From: Oculatella sp. LEGE 06141
Lineage (GTDB): Bacteria > Cyanobacteriota > Cyanobacteriia > Elainellales > Elainellaceae
Assembly: GCF_015207605.1 (NCBI RefSeq)
Contig: NZ_JADEWO010000054.1
Coordinates: 1-40,885 of the forward strand
Direction of reading: 5' to 3'
Length of the DNA: 40,885 bases
The position numbers and the translations under genes were made by a program. The notes beneath the pieces were generated by a model, which worked only from the letters and a program-made list of their open reading frames with translations, ran no database searches and was not told the origin of the DNA. Below, in pieces: positions 34,870-40,885 of the stretch. Each line of letters begins with the position of its first letter. Position 1 is the first letter of the stretch.

Positions 34870-34978
34870 AGTTATCATCAGCTAACTTTTTGCTTAACTT
34901 CACTAGTTTCTGCTGGTATTTTTTTTAAGAAGACTTAGCATATGTCACTAGAGTTTCACGTTAGTTTTTTGAACCTAA

Positions 34979-35332
34979 ATGTCTACAGAAAACTCTGAAG
35001 CGTATGCCGTGATTAAAGGAAAAATACCGCGATCGCTCAAGCTTCAGTTCAAAGCCTTCTGTGCCCAAAATGGATTAAAGATGAGTGAAGTTTTGGAAAC
35101 ATTAATTAACCAATGGGTACAAGCGGACGGATTAACTTCTTCCTTGATTAGCGATTGGCAAGATGAGAAGCGCATCGATACCGAAGACATTAAAATCCGG
35201 ATTGCCTCTGACTTAGTAACACAATTCAAAGGTCTTTGTAGCCAGCGCAAGGTTAAGCAACGCTTCGTTCTTTACACCATGATTTATGAATGGGTGGAAG
35301 CATGGCAGAAACAGAACCAATCTTTCAATTAA
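34979..35332 (+). CDS. Tandem ribbon-helix-helix-like DNA-binding protein
   Basis: The 117-residue protein is built from two copies of an RHH-like unit. Copy one is AVIKGKIPRSLKLQFKAFCA with MSEVLETLINQWVQ (about 10-48). Copy two is IKIRIASDLVTQFKGLCSQ with RFVLYTMIYEWVEAW (about 71-109). Each unit has a basic beta-strand (KGKIP, KIRIA), a helix with F-K-x-x-C, and a second helix ending in W-V. A tandem arrangement could act as a single-chain RHH dimer. The ATG lacks a good ribosome binding site. It is convergent with the large WD40 gene. It is probably a regulator or a plasmid/phage-type DNA-binding protein; the family call is by pattern only. Confidence 0.6.
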   Translation: MSTENSEAYAVIKGKIPRSLKLQFKAFCAQNGLKMSEVLETLINQWVQADGLTSSLISDWQDEKRIDTEDIKIRIASDLVTQFKGLCSQRKVKQRFVLYTMIYEWVEAWQKQNQSFN

Positions 35333-35344
35333 CTGTCTGGTCTG

Positions 35345-35365
35345 TAAGAGGATGCTTTGACAGTC
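35345..35365. repeat. Dispersed palindromic repeat end, copy H
   Basis: TAAGAGGATGCTTTGACAGT matches the element-end consensus. It begins 13 bases after the stop of the RHH gene, following the pattern of element ends at gene ends. No partner end is clear before the terminator-like hairpin at 35531. Confidence 0.4.
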
Positions 35366-35530
35366 TAATTAGTAGCTCGACACCTGTAGTGATATAGCAT
35401 ACCTGACGACAAGCAATTGATGGGTCATTCGTCTGGTCTAAAGGATTACCTGCCACAACAGGATAAATCACTTACGTCACATCAAATTTGTACTTCCACT
35501 GACTGAAGCAAAGCTAAAATGAATCGCGTT

Positions 35531-35561
35531 AGCCCCCCTCCCTGGCTCCAGGTTGGGGGCT
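35531..35561. terminator. Hairpin between convergent genes
   Basis: AGCCCCC (35531-35537) pairs with GGGGGCT (35555-35561), and an inner CTGG/CCAG adds to the stem. It sits between the stop codons of the convergent RHH and WD40 genes, where a two-way terminator would be expected. No clean T-tract follows on either strand, so Rho-independent function is uncertain. Confidence 0.45.
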
Positions 35562-35577
35562 TCAAGCTAACTTCAAG

Positions 35578-38500
35578 CTAAGAGGTTGCTCCTAGCCGTT
35601 TTAATGTAGCGATCGACGCATCCATCAAACCAGTCGCTCCTACAATGTTCATGCCCTCATAGGGTTTAACTGCCTTCAGGACTCTAAGACATTCACCGGT
35701 TTGGACATCCCAAAGTCTAACGGTTTCATCTTCACTGCTGCTGGCTAAAATCTGACTCTCGCCACAGAAAGTAACAGACCAGATCCAGGCCGAATGTCCC
35801 TCTAGCGTTTTGAAGCAATGACCGCTGTTGACATCCCACAACTTGATGGTGTGGTCTTGACTGCTACTGGCTAAGATTTGTCCATCTGAACTAAAAGCAA
35901 CTGCCAGCAACCAGCCAATTCCCGTCTCCAGGGTTCTGAACCCTTGTTTGTGGTTGAGGCGATCGAGATGCCAAATCTTTGCGGTGCGATCGGTACTCGT
36001 ACTCACTAACGTCTTACCGTCGGGGCTAAACGTGACAGCCCAAACCCAACTGGTGTGTTTCTCCAATATTTGGAGACATTGCCCCGTATGAATATCCCAT
36101 AACCTCACCGTTTGATCTAAGGAAGCGCTGGCCAATATCGTTCCTTGAGGGTTACAGGCAACCGACCAGATCGGTGCATCATGTCCTTTCAGGGTTCTTA
36201 CCATTTGGCCTGTATCGAGATTCCACACTTTAATGGTGTGATCTTCACTGCCACTGATCAATATCGGGCTATCTGGACAAAAAGCAACTGACCAAACTGT
36301 AGCGGTATGCCCTTGTAAGGTTCTCACACATTGCCCTGTGGCTGTATCCCATAGCTTGATTGTCTTATCGCCACTGGCGCTTGCTAAAAGATTGCTGGTG
36401 GTGTGAAAGGCAACGGAGTGAATCCAGTTCGTATGCCCTCGTAACAACCCCAACACACGACCAGTGGTTGTATCCCATAGTCTTACAAGACAGTCGCGCC
36501 CCGCACTCGCCAAGATTGGACTACCGATGTTGTTAAACGCAACCGAGAAAACTTGATTGGTATAGCCTTGAATCGTTCTAAGACACTGACCTGTATCAAC
36601 ATTCCATAGTCGTATCGTTTGATCCCGACTGCCGCTAACTAAAACATCATCCTGTGGGTGAAAGGCAACTGATAGCGCCCAGTTAGAATGACCTCGAAGT
36701 GTTTTGAAGCACTGTCCTGTATTAATGTCCCATAGCTTCACGGTGTGGTCGTGACTGGCACTTGCTAAAGTCGTTCCTTTTGCATCAAAGGCAATGGAAA
36801 GGACAGAGCCAGAATGCTCTTGCAATGTTCTGAGACACTCACCTGTGTGCAGATTCCACAACTTGATGGTGTGATCATCACTGCTGCTTGCCAGGACTTC
36901 CCCATTTGGACTAATGGCGATCGCTCGAATTCCATTATTGTGCGCTTGAACCACGCTGAGACATTGAGCGGTCTTTACATCCCATACTCTAACGGTGTGG
37001 TCATCACTACCCGTTATTAAAGTTGAAGTATCTTGACTCAACACAACCGAAACAACCCAATTCGTATGACCTTGAAATGTGTTGAGACAGTTACCAGTTT
37101 GAACACACCACACTTTTGCTGTATGGTCATCGCTGCCCGTAGCCAGAATTGCCCCATTGCAACTAAAAGAAACCGACCAAACTTCATTGGTATGGTCTCG
37201 CAACGTGTGGAGACATTGTCCATTTTCGATATGCCACAACCTCACCGTACAGTCGCTGCTACTGCTAGCAAGAGTCTGTCCATCTGGACTAAAAGCAATG
37301 GATGTTACCCAATTGGTATGGCCTCTGTAGATAGCAAGGGGTCTACCATCGATAGCATGGTAAAGGTGAACCTCGCCATTACTATCACCTGCGGCCAAAA
37401 GGGTGCCATCAGGACTATAGGCAACGGAATGGATGTTGCCTAGCGTTTCAACGAAGTTGCATTTAGATAAGTTGGTGCCAGCAAAGTTGGTGTTGTGCAG
37501 GTTTACACTTCGCAGATCCGCTTGCCAAATGGTTAGATGCGAGAAATCGTAGTTCGTTAAGTCAGTTCCTAGCTGGTTGAATAAGTTGAGTACATTTCCC
37601 CCAACGTATCCCGGTTCTAGGGGAGAGTTCTCTTGCTGCTGGATCAGGATCTGGTGGAGCTGATGCTCCAGATTCTTTTTTCCTTGAAACAGTGGAAGTA
37701 ACGTGTCAAGAATAGGACAAAGAATGAGACAAATTTGGGCTTCTCTGACATAGTCATCGGCAGTGGCCTTGATCAAAGCATGGCTACGGAAAAGGGCAAA
37801 CTCTTGCTTAACAACCTCATCGCATACTTGTTCAATCAAGCGGCTGGTTACATACTCCATGACCGCCGGTTGAAGCGTAAAACAAGCAGCATTTTGCTCA
37901 ATCAGCGATCGCCGCCCCAAAGATTCTAGCGTTTCGAGCAGATGAAGTTGTGGAACAGGCGATACTAGATCCTCTCGTAGCTCGCAGAATTCGACCGGTT
38001 CTCGGCTAATCGCAAGCCAATACATTAGATGTTTTTCTAACTCGGATAATCGCTCAAACTGCTGATCCAACAGATCACGAATATCACCAAAAACAATTAT
38101 TTCTTGCTGTAAAAATTTAGAAATATAGCCGTTAAATAAATCCTGAATTGTGGTTGCCACAATCTTCAAAGCCAGGGGATTTCCTGTGTAACGCTTCACC
38201 AGGACACTAAAATCGCCAGCCGATCCTTTTAGCCCCTTGTTTTTAAGAATTTTTTCGCCTTCCTCTTCATTTAGCCCACCGATCCGTAAGGTGCGTACCG
38301 CCAAGGCATCTCCTTCTAGATAGGCTACTTCTTTAGGTTTCTCGCGGGTCGTTAATAGCAAACAGCTTTGATGATCCGATTCGCCAATCCAACTGAACAG
38401 TTTGCCATAGTCCTCATATCCAGGACGATACCGTCCTGCGCGGCTGCCGCCACATAAAACAGCATCTACATTGTCAAATATCACCAAGCAGCGTACTTCC

Positions 38501-39090
38501 TTGAAGTAGCCAATGAGTTGTGAAATACCTTTGCTAACGTCTTCCGGCAACTCAGTATCTTCATCCGACAAAAATTGAAGAATATCGGACAGGAGTGCGT
38601 TAACCGTTGGAGCATCACGAAGCGATCGCCAAATAATACAATCAAACTTATCTTGTACTAATTCTGCTAATCTAACGGATAAGGAGGTCTTTCCTGCACC
38701 TCCCATTCCCAAAATAGTTACTAACTGGCAGCTATCTCTTAACAGCCATTCGTTTAAGAGGTTGAGTTCCTGATTACGCCCATAAAATGCCGGAATTCGG
38801 CTTGCCTTTCCCCAATCCTGTCGTTTATTTGGGTCGAGAGAGGAGTAGTAGTCTTCGCAAAAGTGAATATTGAAGGAAACAAACAAAGCTTCGAGTGTTC
38901 GCTTGTCAACTGTCTTCTTACAACTTAATACTTTCCGAAGGGTTATTGGATCTAGATTAGTCCGTTGACTCAACTGCTCGAACGTGAATCTTTTGCCAAA
39001 GTTGTCTTGAAATTCCAACTCACGTCTTGCTTCTTGAAACTTCTGTAGTCCTTCAGGAGTGAGCACAATTCCACGCTTTCGTTTTTGCAT
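35578..39090 (-). CDS. HTH / NB-ARC / pentapeptide / WD40 repeat protein
   Basis: The 1170-residue protein is a STAND-type signalling ATPase. Residues about 8-75 look like a helix-turn-helix or winged-helix module (LTPEGLQKF to TLEALFVSFNIHF). The NB-ARC domain follows, with Walker A GMGGAGKTS (about 136), Walker B CLVIFDNVD and a GNPLALK motif. Around 530-565 are pentapeptide-like repeats (TNYDF, ADLRS, NLHNT, NFAGT, NLSKC). Fourteen WD40 repeats (about 570-1145, ending LWD, VWN or similar) would form two seven-bladed propellers. Such proteins are common in filamentous cyanobacteria and resemble NLR-type sensors. The partner and trigger are unknown; defence or regulation are both possible. 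ATG at 39090 is the family-typical start. Confidence 0.88.
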   Translation of the reverse strand: MQKRKRGIVLTPEGLQKFQEARRELEFQDNFGKRFTFEQLSQRTNLDPITLRKVLSCKKTVDKRTLEALFVSFNIHFCEDYYSSLDPNKRQDWGKASRIPAFYGRNQELNLLNEWLLRDSCQLVTILGMGGAGKTSLSVRLAELVQDKFDCIIWRSLRDAPTVNALLSDILQFLSDEDTELPEDVSKGISQLIGYFKEVRCLVIFDNVDAVLCGGSRAGRYRPGYEDYGKLFSWIGESDHQSCLLLTTREKPKEVAYLEGDALAVRTLRIGGLNEEEGEKILKNKGLKGSAGDFSVLVKRYTGNPLALKIVATTIQDLFNGYISKFLQQEIIVFGDIRDLLDQQFERLSELEKHLMYWLAISREPVEFCELREDLVSPVPQLHLLETLESLGRRSLIEQNAACFTLQPAVMEYVTSRLIEQVCDEVVKQEFALFRSHALIKATADDYVREAQICLILCPILDTLLPLFQGKKNLEHQLHQILIQQQENSPLEPGYVGGNVLNLFNQLGTDLTNYDFSHLTIWQADLRSVNLHNTNFAGTNLSKCNFVETLGNIHSVAYSPDGTLLAAGDSNGEVHLYHAIDGRPLAIYRGHTNWVTSIAFSPDGQTLASSSSDCTVRLWHIENGQCLHTLRDHTNEVWSVSFSCNGAILATGSDDHTAKVWCVQTGNCLNTFQGHTNWVVSVVLSQDTSTLITGSDDHTVRVWDVKTAQCLSVVQAHNNGIRAIAISPNGEVLASSSDDHTIKLWNLHTGECLRTLQEHSGSVLSIAFDAKGTTLASASHDHTVKLWDINTGQCFKTLRGHSNWALSVAFHPQDDVLVSGSRDQTIRLWNVDTGQCLRTIQGYTNQVFSVAFNNIGSPILASAGRDCLVRLWDTTTGRVLGLLRGHTNWIHSVAFHTTSNLLASASGDKTIKLWDTATGQCVRTLQGHTATVWSVAFCPDSPILISGSEDHTIKVWNLDTGQMVRTLKGHDAPIWSVACNPQGTILASASLDQTVRLWDIHTGQCLQILEKHTSWVWAVTFSPDGKTLVSTSTDRTAKIWHLDRLNHKQGFRTLETGIGWLLAVAFSSDGQILASSSQDHTIKLWDVNSGHCFKTLEGHSAWIWSVTFCGESQILASSSEDETVRLWDVQTGECLRVLKAVKPYEGMNIVGATGLMDASIATLKRLGATS

Positions 39091-39651
39091 GTCAGGTCAC
39101 ATAAGAACAGAAACATCTTAGAGTAAAAGTACTTGGGGGATTTTGCACCTACATGTCTAACACTTTGGTTCTTCAAGGTGTTGTTTTGTGTAATACATTT
39201 AAGATAATTAAAAAATAGTTTTAGCAAGTTCTTTTAATCATTAGTACTTGTTATTGATAAACCCGCTTTATCAAGAGCCTTGAATACTATTAGGTGATCA
39301 AACAATAGTCAAATGACATTAAACATGAAGCAATTAAGAGAATGTCTTAAAACGTAGTTAACGCGCCGGAATGGTGGTATAGAACCTTTCAAATAATCGG
39401 TTGGTTGGCTAACCGACAAAACACCTGAAACGCTGAATTTTCGAGCAGGCCGGACATAGCCGAACCCTGAGGTCTGGCAAAAGTGTGGACTTCAACTGCG
39501 CTCAATCTACGCTCCAGAATTGGTTTGGCAACCTGGTTTTTTTAGAAATGGTTGAACCCTGTTGAGTATGACTCAAACTGCTCTTGGATTCTCCAGAATC
39601 GACAGACTTTGAAATAGAAGTAGCTCTACGGTATTTCCTAGCGATGTGGAG

Positions 39652-39789
39652 TTTAAGAGGATATTTAGAACGTAGTAAGTGCGCTGCATTTAACCCCTTT
39701 TTTGGTATTCCCAAGGGGCTTAGCGCTTGCGGCAAGCCAGAAAAGAGGGCACTTCGAGGGCAATCAACGTCTTTGAAGCCCTCTAAGAG
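39652..39789. repeat. Dispersed palindromic repeat, copy D
   Basis: The left end, TTAAGAGGATATTTAGAACG (39653-39672), and the right end, CAACGTCTTTGAAGCCCTCT (39765-39784), are imperfect inverted repeats. The inside has GTGCGCTGCATTTAACCCC and GCGGCAAGCCAGAAAAGAGGG, both matching copy B. It is about 138 bp, shorter than copy B because the central part is reduced. A further TAAGAGGACA follows directly at 39791. Confidence 0.55.
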
Positions 39790-39892
39790 CTAAGAGGACA
39801 CAAACGTCGCTAAAGAGCCTTTATGGAGAGGGTAGCTTTCTAAAAAGAGCTAGAGGGATACCAGATGTCTTGCATCATAGCCAGTCAATTGA

Positions 39893-40042
39893 GCGTGTTT
39901 TAAACGGACTACATCCAAATCGAACTGCTCTCTAATCCCTCAAGTTTGGAGGACTTTCGAGCCAATTTTGCTGTAAATTCTCCCAGAGTTGGGGGATTTG
40001 GGGGCTAATGCAGAACGTTGATCCTTCTCAGACATCCTCTTT
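39893..40042. repeat. Dispersed palindromic repeat, copy E
   Basis: The right end, ATCCTTCTCAGACATCCTCT (40021-40040), is shared with copy C. The inner TTGGGGGATTTGGGGGCTAA (about 39989-40008) corresponds to the C-rich block of the other copies. The left end is probably GCGTGTTTTAAACGGACTA near 39893. The right end overlaps the stop codon of the gene remnant at 40028-40330. Confidence 0.55.
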
Positions 40043-40330
40043 AATAACCTCTACGGCGTGAAATGCTAAGAGTTCCATAAGCAAAACAGTTCTTTCATCC
40101 TGATTTGACAATTGCAAAGCCTTACCCGTTATACACCAATTGTTGAAATTGGAGCAATCGTTAGCCAAATAATTAAATGGTATCCAATCAATCTGGTCTT
40201 GAGATGTAACTCCCTCAGATTCACTTAGAGTCTGTATTAAAACGTTGTCTCCCTCTGGGATTCTCTTCCAACCTTTACTCGAAGGAAAGGTTGATTGAAG
40301 TTTTGTAGCCTTCTCCGTACATGTAACGAA
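40028..40330 (-). pseudogene. 5'-truncated gene remnant of unknown family
   Basis: An open frame of about 100 codons on the minus strand runs from TAA at 40331-40333 to TGA at 40028-40030 without a usable start codon. The translation is clearly protein-like: GWKRIPEGDNVLIQTLSESE, then DQIDWIPFNYLANDCSNFNN, then LQLSNQDERTVLLMELLAFH. The last residues, VIKEDV and stop, fall inside the end of repeat copy E, as in the ABC ATPase at 6433. I do not recognise the family. Another repeat copy (F) lies just upstream of the truncation and may have broken the gene. Confidence 0.45.
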
Positions 40331-40349
40331 TTAAACGTTTAGCCCTATT

Positions 40350-40466
40350 TCAAAAGGATCCTTAAAAGAGCTATAGCTGACTCCAGTCCTCTCTTTTGCG
40401 CCGTTTAGAATATGCGACAGTGGAGACAAATACAGACTACTTGATATATTTCAAACCCTCTTTAAG
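40350..40466. repeat. Dispersed palindromic repeat, copy F
   Basis: The right end, CTTGATATATTTCAAACCCT (40441-40460) followed by CTTTAA, reads on the minus strand as TTAAAGAGGGTTTGAAATAT, close to the left end of copy B. The following CAAGTAGTCTGTATTTGTCTCC on the minus strand also parallels copy B. The left end is probably CAAAAGGATCCTTAAAAGAG near 40351. The boundaries are approximate. Confidence 0.45.
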
Positions 40467-40885
40467 CAGTGCCACTCTGTTCCTTATGAAGCAACAACCG
40501 ATCAATCAACAGGGCAATACACCTAGAACCTGAGTTGTATAAATGTACCTGGATCTGAACGTTTGAATCAATTGAAAGCAGCGATCGCTCAGCAGCACAA
40601 CAGAAACTCTTTGGGTAATGTCTCGATTCATTCAATAACAATATATTATGGCAAGCCCTGAGGTCATTCTAAAAACCAGGGTAGCCTGAAAAACGATGAG
40701 CCACTTTAATCTATGTACGAATAAACCTTGTCTATATTCCCTAATTCTATAGAAGGATAGAGGAACCATAGCTCTAATTCCACGGCTGTATACGCCAATG
40801 ATGACGAGAGATAGTGGCAAAGGCGATGTAGATGCTGTCAGGATTGGGTAGCACAGAGATCGAATCGGACAGGGATCGGGTGGGC

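Larger units (their letters stand above)
33869..34978. other. 1.1-kb gene-free region
   Basis: No gene is convincing here. The right side of the cluster ends in it, so it must contain the promoter of hemF2, but no clear -35/-10 pair stands out; a TTGACA at about 33953 on the minus strand lacks a matching -10. It holds part of the dispersed repeat (34602-34680) and an inverted repeat at 34854-34869. A minus-strand tail reading ILIDPLAAVIDDVYKFATT (33960-34020) could be another gene remnant. Confidence 0.4.
39091..40885. other. 1.8-kb repeat-rich region with decayed genes
   Basis: No intact gene is supported. The region holds at least three copies of the dispersed repeat (D, E and F), one clear gene remnant (40028-40330) and short coding-like scraps, for instance a plus-strand tail ending in VSIHSITIYYGKP near 40650. 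The part next to the WD40 gene (39091-39360) is AT-rich and probably contains its promoter. Confidence 0.5.

Noticed and set aside
36814-37443. Long antisense frames within the WD40 gene
   Set aside because: They are shadows created by the regular codon pattern of the WD40 repeats.
40560-40655. Small plus-strand frame ending VSIHSITIYYGKP
   Set aside because: About 40 codons without a start or ribosome binding site in a decayed region; not enough to call.
1-40885. tRNA or rRNA genes
   Set aside because: No cloverleaf-like or conserved rRNA sequence was noticed on either strand; a tRNA scan would be decisive.

Overview
The window comes from a cyanobacterium, most likely a filamentous one. 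The HIP1 octamer GCGATCGC and its core are scattered throughout. There is a CcbP-type calcium-binding protein, a DevBCA-type exporter, cyanobacterial-type HemA/HemB/HemF sequences and a WD40/NB-ARC protein, all typical of large filamentous genomes.

Layout. (1) 1-937: decayed sequence and an array of 13-bp repeats that looks like one end of a Tn7-like transposon. (2) 938-5054, plus strand: a SWIM zinc-finger gene, a calcium-binding protein gene, three small unknown genes and the conserved partner usually found beside SWIM genes. (3) 5090-5405: a broken transposase. (4) 5402-8128, minus strand: an ABC-2 exporter pair and a SOUL haem-binding lipoprotein. (5) 8235-33868, minus strand: about 20 genes reading in one direction, forming a specialised tetrapyrrole cluster. 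(6) 33869-40885: gene-poor sequence with a tandem ribbon-helix-helix protein, a 1170-residue HTH/NB-ARC/WD40 protein, decayed genes and many copies of a small palindromic repeat.

The main content is region 5. In transcription order it holds a second hemF, a thiazoline-carboxylate-hydrolase-like protein, a covalent-flavin oxidase, a condensation-type acyltransferase, hemA, two Rieske oxygenases, a cytochrome P450, two GT1 glycosyltransferases, fdtA and fdtB homologues, rfbB, rfbA, hemE, hemC, hemB, a canonical hemF, devB, devC, an altered RmlB-like protein and devA. Cyanobacterial hem genes are normally scattered, so clustered hem genes with deoxysugar, glycosyl-, acyl-transfer, oxidation and export genes point to a glycosylated, oxidised tetrapyrrole. 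From memory this matches the putative tolyporphin clusters reported in cyanobacterium HT-58-2 and a few other filamentous strains, including an Oculatella.

Inferred route: HemA, HemB, HemC and HemE supply coproporphyrinogen (hemL, hemD, hemG/Y and hemH are absent here and must act from elsewhere). The two HemF proteins trim propionates. Rieske, P450 and flavin enzymes oxidise the ring. RfbA, RfbB, FdtA and FdtB make a dTDP-6-deoxysugar, the two glycosyltransferases attach it, the acyltransferase decorates it, and DevBCA exports the product. Noteworthy details are the altered RmlB catalytic triad, the diverged HemF2 glycine-rich loop, a predicted amino sugar that does not match the known tolyporphin sugar, and a dispersed repeat whose ends supply stop codons of neighbouring genes.
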